Part shown: one piece after another, positions 10,660-23,384 of the stretch
Layout of the letters: every line of letters begins with the position of its first letter
Numbering within the stretch: position 1 is the stretch's first letter
Assembly (NCBI RefSeq): GCF_003573695.1
Contig: NC_039362.1
Span: 175,035,690 to 175,099,689, forward strand
DNA: 64,000 nt
Origin: Papaver somniferum
Lineage: Eukaryota > Streptophyta > Magnoliopsida > Ranunculales > Papaveraceae
Reading direction: 5' to 3'
Made by a program: the position numbers and the translations under genes
The notes under the pieces: generated by a model
What the model was told of the DNA's origin: nothing
What the model saw: the letters and a program-made list of their open reading frames with translations, nothing else
Databases searched by the model: none

Positions 10660-13600
10660 ATGAGATCGAAAAGATTGGAACTTCTAGAAGCTCAGCAGAA
10701 GCAGAAGAAGCTGTCAACAGTAAAATCGCGCAATGCATCCGTCAATAGACGGAGAGCAAAAGAAACTGTGACTGATGATGCAGTGGATGAAGAAAGACTC
10801 AACGGTGTTGCTCTCGAAAAGCAGAGGTCGTCAAGAAAAAAACCACGCATTGCAGTTGCCGATGGCCCAAGGGAAAGTGAAATTGTGACTGATGAAGTGG
10901 ATGATAGACTCAACACTGTTGCTGTAGAGAAGCAGAGTTCGGCAGCAACAACACCATGTTCTGCGTTCATCAGTGGCAGGTCAAAAAAAAATGTGGCAGT
11001 AGTGGGTGAAAGACTCAACGCTATTGCTCTTGAGAAGCAGAAGTCGTTAATAATAAAACCACGCTTTTCATTAGCCAATGGACGGAGGGCAAAAGAAATT
11101 GTGACCGATCCAGTGGATGAGAGGCTCAATGCTGTTGATGTCAGCCTTGATTCTGGGTGTGATATTAGAGATGAAGATGCTGACATACTTGATGCGGATG
11201 GAGACAGTGACGTACTGATTATGGATGACCAATCATTACCCACCAACTCTAATGAAAATGCTGACATAATTGTTGCGGGTGGAGACAGTGACTATCAAAT
11301 TGTGGAAGACCAATGGTTACACACCAACTCTGACGAAGATGCTGACATACTTGATGCGGATGGAGGCAGTGACTATCAAACTGAGGAAGATGAATGGTTA
11401 CCCACCAACTCTGATGAAGATGCTGACAAACTTGATGCGGATGGAGACAGTGACTGTCAAGTCGTGGAAGACCAGTCATTACACACCAAGTCTGACAAAG
11501 TTGCAGGTTCTTCAAAGAAAAGGAAATCCGGTAAGGCTCAAAGGCAAGTTAGTGACCCTCATAGCGAGTCTTACATAGCAAACTATAATGACCAAGGAAG
11601 CACTTCTCTGCCATCGGGTGAGTACTTACTTCCTGTAAGTCAGTAACGATTAGTTGTTTATTTTGTATATTAGAATACAAGTAACTATATTATAATGTTT
11701 TGTACGCTTCATTTACTAGATAACCGAATCCCAATCATATTCGACAAATATGGGCGGCCTTGTGATGTTGGGTCAGAAGATTTTACAGTGGATATTGGAA
11801 GGATAGTAAAAGCACATTGTCGTCCTGCGATCGAGTCTTGGAAAATTGTTCCAGACAGTATCAAAGAAAATATATGGAAAGATATTGTCGTAAGTTAATT
11901 CAATTTATCTGTGTTTTTTATGAAATATTTATGATCAGTACATGATATGGAGATTGTCTTTACAGGTTAAATATGTCGTACCAGAAATTTATAAGCCTTA
12001 TATTTTGTCAAGGGCTAACAAATCTTGGAAAAATTGGAAGCATTATCTGCGATTAAAGATGGATAAATATGAGACTATTGCTGAGAAGAAAAAAAATATA
12101 CCGTTGCGTTTGATTAGAAACAGAGAAGATTGGGAAAGTTTTGTTGATTTCTGCAATACCGACGAGGATAGAAAACTTCGTGCAATTGGTAAAAAATCTA
12201 TCCAAGCTATTGAATTTACACACTCATGTGGCAGGAGAGGAATTTACCGCAAAATATACGACTTGGTAATAACTTGATATTGTTTATTTAAAGATTCATA
12301 TTATATTGACTCTTTGGTTTCTCTGTAAAATGACATTTTCTGTAATCTAATGTAGGAAAAAGAGAATCCAACTGGTGAAGTTAGCAGAGCTGCGATATTT
12401 GTTGACACCCATAAACCCAGGAATGTAAATGATCCTAAAATGGTAAGTAGTCATTTCCTTTGTTGTTAGAGCACCATGACTTAAGGCTTGGTTGTTTTGG
12501 TTGTCGTTGTGTTGTTGGCGGTGTTTTAAAACCTATCCAACATGAAACTGTTTTACTGCGAGGTTTAATAGCCCGTCCCCCCTTTTGAACACCTCATGCT
12601 GTTTCAATCTGTGTCTAGCTGAGTTTGCAATTGCTAAACTCATACCGTATATTTACCATAAGAGTTAAGTGTATTGGTATTTTTAGCATACTTATCGTAT
12701 ATATGCAAGTTCTTAGTTTATGTATTCTGCAACTGAGTTACTTTGTTCCTGCAGAGATTAGTTAAAGAGCTTGTAGAAGCTAATCCAGACGGTCAAAGAA
12801 ATATCGACACTGATGCTGTCGCGTTGGTTAGTGAAACAAAAAACTCTTTCTTTTGTAGACCTGAATCTTCTCTTCTCGTGAAATTCTTTTAAAAAACTCT
12901 TTGTTTCTTAGGTATATGGACGTGATCCAAGATGGTTAGTAAGAGGCATGGGAGGAGGTGTTTCAAGGGCTATGATGCGTGCTACGGCTCCATGTTTAGA
13001 AGCTCTTCACAAAAGACAGCAAGAAAATAGGAGTTTGCAGTCTGAAATCGAATTACTCCAAACACAATTTGAAATACAGACACCAGGTCTTACTTCTACA
13101 CCATCAAATCAACCTGCGCCACCCACACAAAATTGTACTTCTACGCTATCAAATCAATCTGCGTCACACATGCAAAACCGTGCTGCAACACCATCAAATC
13201 AATTTGCGTCTCAGGTAAAAGAAAAAAATCAATTTGATTCTTACAGATCGAATTTACATTCAGAATTGAATTCTGCACTTGAAAGTAGAAATGAGGCTTT
13301 TTATCTTAAATTGAAATTTCGAACTTTCTAATATCTCAACTATTTCAAAGTTCTACACCATCATAGTATCATATCATATATAGAGATAGAAATTCATTAC
13401 TGACTTAAAGTCTAAAGTAACCACTCATCTCTCTGCATATATTTCGTATCACTGAATGTATACTCTTGGTTGGATGGATGTAGGCACCTGAAGCATCCAA
13501 CTTGCCTGCTCGTTCACATTTGGCACCTCCTGCATCCAACTTGCCTGTTCGTTCACGTTTGGCACCTCCTGCGTCCAACTTGCCTGCTAGTTCGCGTTTG

Positions 13601-14248
13601 GCACCTCTTGCATCCAAGTTGCCTGCTCGTTCCCATTTGGCACCTCCTGCGTCCAACTTGCCTGCTACTTCACGTTTGGCACCTCCTGCGTCCAACTTGC
13701 CTGCTCGTTCACATTTGGCACCTCCTTCGTCCAACTTGCCTGCTAGTTCGCGTTTGGCACCTCTTGCATCCAACTTGCCTGCTCGTTCCCATTTGGCACC
13801 TCCTGCGTCCAACTTGCCTGCTAGTTCATGTTTCATAAAAAACTTTAAAGGAAGAACCATTGCGTTGGGTAGCATCAACGCTGCTGATCCACCAATGGAA
13901 CACGTCTATAGTTTAAGCATCGAAGAAATATTTGACAGAGATGCAGATTTATTTGATGAAGATGGGAAGCTTGGAGATGTCATGATTGGTGGCGTGATTA
14001 ATTGGCCAAAAGCATGTGTGCAGTCCGACATGCCTGCTGGCTCATGTTTCGTAAGAAACTTCAAACGGAGAATCATTGCTTTCGGCAGTTTCAACACTGC
14101 TGATTCGGCGTCGGAACGTGTGTATAGTGTAATTGTCAAGGAAATATACGACAGGGACGCAGAATTATTTGATGAAGATGGGAAGCTTGGAGAAGTTCCA
14201 ATTGGTGGCGTGATTAATTGGCCAAAAGCATGTATTAAGCCTTGTTAA
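10660..14248 (+). CDS. Gene 1: TnpA/TNP1-like plant protein (Transposase_24 plus two TNP1-like repeats), 7 coding exons
   Basis: Seven exons join in frame with GT-AG introns: 10660-11617, 11720-11889, 11966-12265, 12356-12442, 12755-12826, 12912-13214, 13484-14248 (884 codons plus TAA). The start is the ATG at 10660. Residues 1-319 (exon 1) hold a basic start, four diverged copies of a RAKEIVTD..DERLNAVALEK repeat, an acidic DADILDADGDSD repeat, then a basic patch SSKKRKSGK that could be a nuclear signal. Residues 320-530 (FDKYGRPCDVGS, WKNWKHYLR, DWESFVDFCN, GEVSRAAIF, LVKELVEANPDG) match the plant Ptta/En/Spm 'Transposase_24' family. Exon 6 has a coiled-coil-like segment. Exon 7 encodes a 13-residue repeat array and two TNP1-like domains (about 746-810 and 818-882, each ending INWPKAC). 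No DDE catalytic domain is present, so it is a DNA-binding-type accessory or a domesticated host protein rather than a transposase. The molecular role is unknown. Confidence 0.85.
10700..11160 (+). repeat. Coding repeat array in exon 1 of gene 1 (about 36-40 codons per unit)
   Basis: Four to five diverged units follow the pattern basic-A-[K/S]EIVTD-[acidic]-[DE]ERLN-[TA]VALEKQ-[RS]S-x-KP. Units begin near residues 28, 69, 106 and 147. Gene 2 has about ten units at the same place. The following acidic block (about 11165-11500) is a second array, with four units of about 28 codons built on NSDEDADILDADGDSDYQ. Confidence 0.75.
13490..13828 (+). repeat. 39-bp coding minisatellite in exon 7 of gene 1
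   Basis: Eight full units plus a partial ninth of 39 bp encode the 13-residue consensus LPARSHLAPPASN. Alternating units read LPARSHLAPPASN and LPASSRLAPLASN, so a two-unit (78-bp) higher-order repeat has also been copied. The array leads directly into the first TNP1-like domain (NLPASS then CFIKNFKG). Gene 2 has only one or two decayed units at the equivalent place. Because 39 is a multiple of three, other frames also stay open across the array. Confidence 0.9.
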
Positions 14249-15030
14249 CAGTAAACGATGCCGATAGTGCTTTCTGATTCATGTATATGTAAAGTCTTTG
14301 CAATTGTTGTATATTGGCTTCTAGTTTTAGAAGGTTTTTTCTATATTGGATGTTTTCTGGACAAGAAAATGTTTATGAGGTACAATTTAAAAAATGGCAG
14401 GAGACCAAGTGTGTAGGTACTAAAGTTGGCAGCATTTTCGACGCATTATAGCTGTCGAAGTCGTCGGTACTGCAATTTCTGAGTTAAATGTATAGAAATA
14501 TCCACTTCGACTGAAATAGTAGAAATCGAGTTGGCCTGGGTCACTATAAACGATGAAATCAGAATAAGTGGCACATTGTTAGTGAAAAACTTGTAGATTA
14601 CCTAGATATTTTTGATCTAGCGACGTCACAACTAATTTAATAATTTCTTTCCATGTCGAAACGTCAAATCTTTTCCTCAGATCTGACATCTAATTAACAA
14701 CTTATCGATCACCGGAATTAAAAATTTGGTCATCTAACAATTTTTGTGATATGAATTTATAAATTTGGCATCATGTTTGTGTTGATCTGACTCGGGAATT
14801 AAATTCAACTTAATGTCTAATTTACGAAAATGCTAAAAATCCACGGTCTTTTTATACTAAAAAAATACCCTGCTTATGTGTCATTTCCTAACTGGTGCAC
14901 GTAGTCAACCAAGGACCCACCACATGTCCTATCGGGTTCAGCACTTCCAGAATAGATCTATGACACATAGGGGTGTAAAGATATGCGGGAAAAGCGGTAG
15001 ATGGGTACCAGCTTCAGATCATTTGTTTTT
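14249..15030. other. Gene 1 3' region and gap to the LINE
   Basis: Weak homology with the 3' flank of gene 2 continues about 180 bases past the stop (CTGGACAAGAAAA, GAGACCAAGTGTG), likely the 3' UTR. No other gene is visible. A segment at about 14959-15010 (GACACATAGGGGTGTAAAG ... GGTAGATGGGTACCAG) is about 80% like one inside the LINE at about 16246-16292. 15018-15030 is the left target duplication of the LINE. Confidence 0.5.
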
Positions 15031-15180
15031 ACTCAGACCAACTTGGAGAGAGATAAGAGAGAGTGTCAGAGAGAGAGAAAATAATTCCCAAATCTTAACT
15101 CAGAATAGATCGGAAAACCTTTGAATTCTCTAAACAACAGCTAGGTAATCAACAGGGATTCAAGATAATAGAAAGAGGAG

Positions 15181-16978
15181 ATGGAGGGTTAAGCTTCAGA
15201 ATATACTTTTCTAAAGATATCGGAAGATGGTTATGCAAATCGGTGGAAGAAATCAACAGGTCGGAAAAACAGCCGGAGCATATGGACACAAAGACATGGA
15301 AATTTCGCTTTTATGTTAGAGAAACAACAAATAGGGCTTTAATTATACCTAAAGGTACAAATGGTGCTGGATGGAGAAAGTTTCAGGAGTTATTATGCAA
15401 TCTATTGGGAGATTCTACAGTAGGTAAGCAGGTCTTGCCTTCATCATCAGATTTCCCTCAACAAATCACTGACTCAGGAGAGAGGAGGAACAACAACAGA
15501 CTCAATCGTATCTTTGTATGTAAAGCTTATGGAATATGTCGTGGAACAGGGTTGCTAAGGAGATAGCAGAGAAACTCAGATGAAATAGATTCTTAAAAAT
15601 AAATGTCAATGATGATAACACAACTACATTTCAACCTAATAATGATTCGGAATGGCAAAGTTGTTGGAAACCAATTAAATGGAGTATTGAAGTTAAGAGA
15701 TGGATTTCTGATGATGTCACAATTAATGAAAGAAATATTACAGTACCACAAAATTGAGTGAAGATAAAAGGGTTTCCAGTACAGCTTTGGTCCAAGATGA
15801 ATTTTCACTCTATTGGTGATAAACTGGGAGGATTAGCTGAAGTAAATAAAGGAACAACAGACCGTAATCCGGCTTGTTGTAGACTCAGAATCAAATGCAA
15901 GGATTTAGAGATTCCAGCAGCAATTCAAGTAGTTATAGAAGGTACATCATTTCTCCTTGGGATTGAATGGGATTATGAGTACAAGCCAGCAACAAACGTC
16001 ACCGTAGAAGGTTACCGGAGAATAATTAATCAGCTGGAGAGAGAGAGAGTGTACCGTTGAATGCAGTCAACACAAAATTCAAATTTAAATTTCAAGAGAC
16101 TGTCAGACATACTGCTGCAACTGTCCCAATTGAATGGAATTTTACACACCCATGTGTCAAATTTTTATTGGCTCACTTTTAAGGCGAACTCCCTGATTTT
16201 TCCTGGTGGGGTAGGATGAAAATGAAATCTACGATGGATATAACTGACACATAGAGGTGTAAAGTGGGGGGAAATCCGGTAGATGGGTAGCAGGTTCGAA
16301 TGGAGAAGAAGAGAACACATGGAAGTGGGCTAGCACTCGGGCACGAGTAACTCACACAAACCAAAAACAATTGAAGATTACTTTGGGAGATATCGCGCAC
16401 AAAGGGGTACACGCAGTCATCAGAATAACAGAAACTCAAATCAAGTTCACAGTCAGGATCAAAGTCAAGATCGACAGGTAACAGAAATTCAAAAGCCCAA
16501 GATTACTTCGATAGTTTTAACAACAAGAAGAAGCAGAGCATAGAACAAGCAGAGCAACATGAATCCAATCCGCTCGCTGTAAATCTTAATCACACAAATA
16601 ATACACAAATTAGCATCGACACTAAGACAAGCGAACCTGAAAATTTATCACCAAATTTGTTCAGACAGAATGAAGGATCTTCACAAGGAAATGCAATTGC
16701 ATATTCAGTAAGAAGACAAGTAGTATATAATACAGTGGATATGTTAATGGACGCAACGAAAAATATTGGAGGTAATGTAGGAGATATTAATCCAGAGGAA
16801 ACAAGGAGAGTACATGTAGAAATTGTGGCAAAGCACATGATGCTAAGTGAAGAAAGAATTAAAAACAAAATGGATGTAATTGATGAGATTGTTGAAGTAG
16901 AAGATACTATAGAAGATTCAAATGAAGACAATATGGAGGTAGTTCAACAAACAGTTAACTTGGGTACAAATAGTCTAA
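15181..16978 (+). pseudogene. LINE ORF1 remnant (nucleic-acid-binding, DUF4283-like)
   Basis: ORF1 of plant LINEs encodes an RNA-binding chaperone that packages the element RNA. Here the phrase VKIKGFPVQLWSKMNFHSIG and nearby LGGLAEV match the usual 'GFPLHLW...F..IG..LGG' region of DUF4283-type ORF1 proteins (about 15755-15845). The preceding stretch (15243-15566, MDTKTWKFRFYVRET onward) is the N-terminal part. TGA/TAG stops at about 15566 and 15755 and a frame change after 16060 break it. The open stretch 16657-16989 is the acidic C-terminal tail running into ORF2. Not functional. Confidence 0.65.
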
Positions 16979-19900
16979 ATGGATATTAAAATTTTGATAT
17001 GGAACATGAGAGGACTAACATCAGTAGATAAAATGGATGGATTGAAAGACTTAGTGAAACAAATCAAACCTACTTGCATATTAATTCAGGAGACTCACAT
17101 GATGAAAATGAATGATTGGTGGGTGAAGCAAATTTGGGGCAGTGATAACTTCGAATGGAGAGATATTCCATCACAGGGTCTCTCAGGTGGATTGCTTACA
17201 ATATGGGATGATAATGCATTGATGAGATTGTTGGACCTAATACTCTTTCTCAGCAGTTCAAAAGTAAAGTAGAAGATTATAAATGGTGTTTAACAAATGT
17301 TTATTCTCCATGTTCTTAGTGGGGTAGATATGAGTTTTGGGAAGAGTTTGAAGACCTTACAGGATGGGCAACTGAAAATTGGTGTGTAGCTGGTGATTTT
17401 AATGATACAAGAAGAGGCAGTGAAAGAAACAAGTGGAGGATCCAAAAGAGGAAGAAGATTCTTCAATGACTTCGTGGAGATGCATGAGCTGGTGGATCTA
17501 CCACTAAATGGAGGTATGTTCACTTGGTCCAATATGCAAATTGATCCAATTTTGAACAGATTAGATACCATTATAGTTGCACCAAATATGCTTACAAAAT
17601 TCCCTCTAATCACTCAAACAGTACTTTCTAGAACTATTTCAGATCACTCATCTTTACTACTTACTACCTCCAACTATGTTAGACAAAAACCTCCTTTCAA
17701 AGTAGAAAGTTACTGGTTTCAATACCCTGATTTTCTTGAAAACCTAAAAATTTGATGGTCTATTTTAGAGTTTAAGGGATCTGCTAGCTTTATTTTTTCA
17801 AAAAAACTGCAAAATTTAAAATTTTTCTTAAAAAGATGGAGTAGAGTTACTTATGGAAAGATCAGTGCAAGAAAAGCAGTACTTACATCACTAATATACA
17901 ATATAAACTCTTTGGAAGAACATATTTCATTATCTACTAATTTATTTAGTGGAAGAGTGGAATTAAGAGCTCAACTTAAACAACTGAATTTTGAGAATGC
18001 AAGGAAATGGTTAGTCAGATCAAAGTCACAACATTTTAAAAAAGGAGATGCAAATACTAAATACTTTCATATGTTGGCAAATGGAAGAAGAAATAGAAAC
18101 ACCATACAAAAGATGATTATAAATGGAGAAGACAACTTCAATCAAGAAGACATTAAAAAGGAAATCTCAAATTACTTTCAGAATTTATTTCAAGCGAATC
18201 ATCCTATCAGGCCACGAACGGAGGATATACATTTCACAAAAATATCTGAAGAAGATAAAGCTTGGGTGGAAAGGAAAATTGAAGAAGAAGAAGAGGTCTT
18301 ACAAACAATCAAAAGATTTAAAATTGGCAAATCCCCGGGCCCAGATGGGTACTGCATGGAATTTTATAAGGTAGCATGGGATATTATTAAAAGGGACTTC
18401 ATGGTTGTGGTTGGAGAATTTCATACTAAAGAGAAACTAGATTGGAGGACTAACTGTTCTGTTCTTTTATAAGTCTCATACCTAAGAAGGAACAAGTTGG
18501 AAATCCAAAGGACATTAGACCCATAAGTCTAGTAAGCATCATGTATAAAGTGATTTCCAAGGTTTTAACACAAAGGTTAAAAACAGTTTTACCTAAATTA
18601 ATTTCTGAAAACCAAGGAGCATTCATCAAAGATAAACAAATTTTAGATGGGATATTGGTGGCTGGTGAACTTATTGATGCTAGGATGAAAAGTAAAACTC
18701 CAGGATTTTATGCAAGCTTGATATTTACAAGGCACTTGATAATGTCAGCTGGCACACATTGGTGCATGTTCTTAAAGCTTCTGGTTTTGGAGATAAATGG
18801 ATCAGCTGGATCTATTGGTGCATCAACTCAGCACAACATTCAGTACTCATTAATGGGTCATCAACTGAGAAATTCAAACATCAAAAGGGATTGAAACAAG
18901 GAGACTCACTTTCTCCTTTTCTATTCATTATGGTGGAATTTTTTTTTACAAAACTGATGAACAAGGCAGTAGAACTAAATATGATCTCAGGCTTTAATAT
19001 TAATGGGATAAGAGTATCACACTTACAATATGTTGATGACAAATTAGTGTTTCTTGATGCAAAAGAAGAAGAAGCTGAGAACCTACTCATAATTTTGCAG
19101 ATTTTTGAAGCAATGACATGTTTGCAAGTAAATTTATCAAAAAGCTCAATCCTCAGTGTGGGGGCAGAACATAAAGTGCATGAAATGGCAGACATTCTTA
19201 ATTGTAACATAGAATCTCTTCCATTAAAATATTTAGGATTACCAGTGGGATCAACAAGCAGGAATTCATATATTTGGGAGGTAGTTATCGAAAAATTTCA
19301 AAAGAAGTTGGCCTTATGGAAGAGAAGATTTTTCACAAAAGCTGGTAGAATAACACTTGTAAATGTACACTATCCAGTCTACCCATTTATTTCCTTTATA
19401 TATTCCAAATGCCTGTCAAGGTGGAGAAGAAGCTGACTCAAATCATAAGAGATTTCCTTTGGGTTCTACTAAAGATAAAAGAAAAATTGCTTGGGTTGGC
19501 TGGGACAAAATGAGCAAACCAAAAAAACTTGGTGGAGTTGGTATTAGAAGTTTGAGGTTAACAAACAGAGCATTATTAGCTAAATAGACTTGGAGATAAG
19601 CAAATGAAAAGAAACAACTTTAGCGAAGAGTGGTGCAAAGTAAACTACAGGGAGATGACAAGGAATTATGGGCCAAAAAATCTACATTGCCACAAGGGAG
19701 AGGAATTTGGAAGACAATTCATAAGCAGAAAAATGTAATTGAAGATATAACACATCTTGGTAATGGGAGAGCTCTCAAATTTTGGTTGGACAAATGGAAG
19801 ATTGCTGATACATTTAAAGACAGGTTTCCAAGAATATATAAACTGGCTCAAAACAAAAATACCACTATAAGTGACATGGTATCAAATGGTTCATGGAATT

Positions 19901-20168
19901 GTTAGCTAAAACAGAATCTAAATGCTATGGAACTAACTGAAATCACTGAGTTGTTACATATATTGGGAGAACCACCTGAGCTTACAAAAGAAGAAGACAA
20001 CATATCATGCATTGGTCCCAATGGTTTCTCAACAAAGTTCTGCTACAATTGGCTAACACAAAGGGCTGACACACAATCGGCAGATGTTCCTTATGCATGT
20101 ATATGGATCAAGAGTGTCCCTCCAAAGGTACAGTTTTTTATGTGGTCAGCTGCCCTGAACGCTATACC

Positions 20169-20704
20169 TAGAGCTGTCAGTTTCTAACCCGGCCCGCGTG
20201 TTGGACCTAGCTTGGCTTGTTTTAACCCGGCTCGGCTTGGCTTGTTTTCTAAACAAGACGGGTTAGGGTTGTCATATCTAGCCCTAGTAAAAACAAGCCG
20301 ATCTAGGGTCAACCCGCGGGTTACCCACCAACCAGTCAATTTCATGTGAGCTACTAATTTAGGAATTTTAAGTTGCTAATTTAAGAATTTTAGGGTTTTG
20401 TGCTAGAAATCAAAGTTCATATTTCCTTAAATAATTTAATAGAATCCAAATTTCATTTGATTTAGGGTTACGGAGTAGTGATCCCTCTGCCCACTAAGTT
20501 TTTTATACATTTAAGTGATTTTGCGTTTCAACCACCCCATTTAACAAGCCAACCCGCAACCCGTTAGAGCCAACCCGTCTAGCGATAGGGTTGGGGTTTT
20601 TGGCTTGTACATGAATAGTACTAGGGCTAGGGATGACCCTAACCCGTCCATGGCTTGTCAAGCTAGTGCTGAGTTGACCCTAGCTTGCCCCGTAGATAGC
20701 TCTA
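20169..20704. mobile_element. hAT-like MITE (536 bp) inside the LINE
   Basis: Terminal inverted repeats TAGAGCTGTC (20169-20178) and GATAGCTCTA (20695-20704) match at 9 of 10 positions. The flanks GCTATACC (20161-20168) and GATATACC (20705-20712) are an 8-bp target duplication with one mismatch. Eight-base duplications and TAG-type ends are typical of the hAT superfamily. Deleting the insert plus one duplication restores the LINE zinc-knuckle reading frame, which proves it is an insertion. Inside are many AACCCG and GGCTTG words in both orientations; no protein is encoded. Confidence 0.85.
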
Positions 20705-20815
20705 GATATACCCACTACAAATAATTTGTTAAGAAGAGGCTGCAACATCCATAGTACCATCTGCTCTCCATGTTCTGCTTCAGATGAATATGTAAATCAT
20801 CTATTGTTACACTGT

Positions 20816-22412
20816 TGATAGACGCATTTATGTGTCTAATTTGTCCTCAATGTTTCGTATTGTTAGTACTCGTTTTCGTCCTTATTATGGTGTTTTGTGT
20901 GTTTGTAGGTATTTTTTGGAAAATAAACTTTGGTGGAAAAATCGGCTCGAAAAGTTGTCTAAAGCACCCGGAGGACACATGTTATTCGGACTCGCATTGT
21001 TGGATAAGGGGCACCCAAATGATAAGGGGTACCCAAAGGATATTTACACCCAAGCATCTGACCAAAGGCGCCCCTCATGGCATTTTCTATTCGCACCCTA
21101 GTTCAGGATAGGGGGCTCCTCTTCCTCTCGGTTTGAAAGATTTGTTTTGGCGGTAATTCTTTCATGCAAACTGCGGGATTTCCTCTGATCAATTCTGAAG
21201 AGATTTTGTCAAGATTTTGTCAGAAATGTGGTGTAGGAATGAGTTTTCCTTCCAAACAGGCTTGGTAATGACGAGTTTTGCGCAAAAAAGAAGAAATTTC
21301 TGAGCACAGAGAAATGGCAGGATTCTCGGGGTTCATTTTCGTATATTTGGAAGTTTGGCTTGTGGATTCAGCGAGTCTTTCTCTAACCAAACGAGAAACC
21401 AGCATGCAGGCGTACAGAGAACGCGTGAAGAATCACCAGCACATACATGCACAGAAACAAAAGGAAATAATGTACGAATAATGGCAGGGAGTAAATGAGA
21501 ATTATGCTGGAGTTAATGACGAGATTTTGTGATGCATTGGGTATAAAAAGGGGATCTTGGGATTCATAGAGGGGGATGGAGAGTTGGGGAAGAGAATAGA
21601 GAGCTACAGAGAAGAGATTGGACGAGTTGCAGAGAATATTTTTTTGCTGCTGTAGAACACGAAGAACATACTTACCAGGACAGTCGTTTTCCAACAGTCA
21701 CAACGACTCACAGCCGAGGGTCGTACATCAGAGGCAGACTTATTTGCTACAGCGTTTGCGACACAGAGCCGTGGGTCTTACAACAACAGTAACAGTGACA
21801 CATCCTCTGTATCTTTTTTTTTTGGTTTGTAACAAATATAATTATTACAAACCCGGTTTTGAATTATTTCTCCATTTTCATCATTTGTAAACACCCTTTG
21901 AGCAATAATAATGATTTTTGAGCGTGTTTCCAACAACATGATGAGAGGCTAAATTCTCGCGTAACCAAGGCAATGAATGAAGCTATTCACACATGAATAA
22001 TGGGTAACTATTTCATTTTCTCTAATATTTAATTAAAATTCACTCAATCACTGCTTTTGCAGAGTTTTTTAATTGTTTACATAATTTTCTTCATTAGTTG
22101 TGATTCAATTAGATAGGTTATGCTTTGTTTAGATAATCTATGCTTAGGGGATACAATTAATTTTTGAGAATATGTTTGATTATTTGTGAATTAAGAAATA
22201 AAGGATTAAAAGACTAATTAGAGTTATGGAATATTTGACATTATTCATTCATGTGTAATAGTGGATTCTAGTGTCTTGGTTATTCTCAATATCATGATAT
22301 CACTTTATTTGAGTTTGCTATATTTTTATTTATAAAAATTAAGTCTAAAAAAAATCTTCCTTCATAAGTCTCAACGAACCTTTTTACTACAACTCAATTG
22401 AAAAACACATCA
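20816..22412 (+). repeat. 5' LTR of the Athila-type element
   Basis: 1597 bp, TG...CA bounded (TGATAGACGC to CACATCA). A core promoter TATA box, GTATAAAAAG, lies at 21541-21550, followed by a transcribed purine-rich stretch. Short open frames over 20815-21111 and 21618-21890 recur in the other LTR but are not genes. Confidence 0.9.
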
Positions 22413-22417
22413 ATTTT

Positions 22418-22434
22418 TGGCGCCGCCGATGTGG
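22418..22434 (+). other. Primer-binding site of the Athila-type element
   Basis: TGGCGCCGCCGATGTGG starts five bases after the 5' LTR. It begins with TGG, complementary to the CCA end of a tRNA, and resembles the TGGCGCC... site common in plant Athila/Tat elements. The matching tRNA could not be identified without a search. Confidence 0.65.
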
Positions 22435-23384
22435 ACTTGTCTTTAGGCTAGATTTTATAGATTTTTTAGGTTTTTATTTGTTTTTATTTTATTTGTTCTT
22501 CTTTACGTTTTAGGGTTTTTGTCTTTTCCTTACAGATTTTGGAATTTGGAGCGAAAGAAAATTTTGCCAAAGCTTTGGTGAATACTTAAAGACTCGGAGT
22601 AAAAGACAAAGCTTTGGTTAAACCCTACAGAAGGGTAGTATTAAATATTAAATTGTTTGCAGAGAAGGACGGTGATTACGATATCACCTCGGCCCCTCGG
22701 GTTCGTACACGACATTGGAGTTGTGGCCCGAGTCGACTTCAGCGGTTCATCGCCCGTCTGGAACGGGAGGTAAGTTTGTCGAAACACTCGCGAATCCCCT
22801 GTCAGCGAGTTACTTTATTCCTTCGTTTGCATATATGCTGAGGACTTGAAAACGGCTGCTTTAATTTCCTAGTAAAGGGCAAGGACTGGCCATACAAGAT
22901 AAGGGTTCGGATTTCATCACCGTTATCTTCTTGCCCTCCTTAGGAAAACAAAACCAAACGCGAACCTAGACCTAAAATTTGGAATAGAACGATACCTATA
23001 GGGTAACGAGCTTAATAGGAAAGTCGTTCGAAAAATATTGGTTACTCTTTTGAGCATACTTCGAAGTTCATGATGGTTTCCGTGAGTTGAATGCGTGACA
23101 GCGCCACCTTGGAATGCGGAGAGGCCTTGGGTATCAAAGCTCTACACATCTTCCCTCGCCTCTATTCAACTTACTTTGACTCAGATTGATTCCATAGGGG
23201 TTTGCTCAAATTGTAACGAATTCCCATTCGAAGGATTAAAAGTTGGTCTAGAAATAATCTAAGTGGAGCCATCATGCTTTTTGTTTGCTAGAAATTAGTA
23301 GGTTTGCTGTGGTGGAGTCAGCCTTGTTTGTGTTTGCATAGAACTTCCCTTCCTTTTAGGATTTTTCTTTTGTTTTTCTAGTGT
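22435..23384 (+). other. Untranslated leader of the Athila-type element
   Basis: Long leader between the primer-binding site and gag, with no recognisable protein. Plant Gypsy elements commonly have leaders of this size. A 75-codon frame at 22614-22841 has no family signature. Confidence 0.6.

Noticed and set aside
10692..11267. 191-codon minus-strand frame
   Set aside because: Antisense of repeat-rich exon 1 of gene 1; the same shadow appears at 32787-33323 and 33324-34019 in gene 2. No domain or splice context.
13490..13828. CRISPR-like regular repeats
   Set aside because: Units are directly adjacent with no unique spacers and encode protein; a coding minisatellite in a plant genome.
13405..13878. 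157-codon minus-strand frame rich in GKLDAGGAKRE repeats
   Set aside because: It is the antisense of the 39-bp minisatellite in exon 7 of gene 1; with a period divisible by three, all frames tend to stay open.
20815..21890. Several 60-120-codon frames in the LTR (also at 29617-30647)
   Set aside because: They fall inside LTR sequence, overlap in different frames, and carry no known domain.
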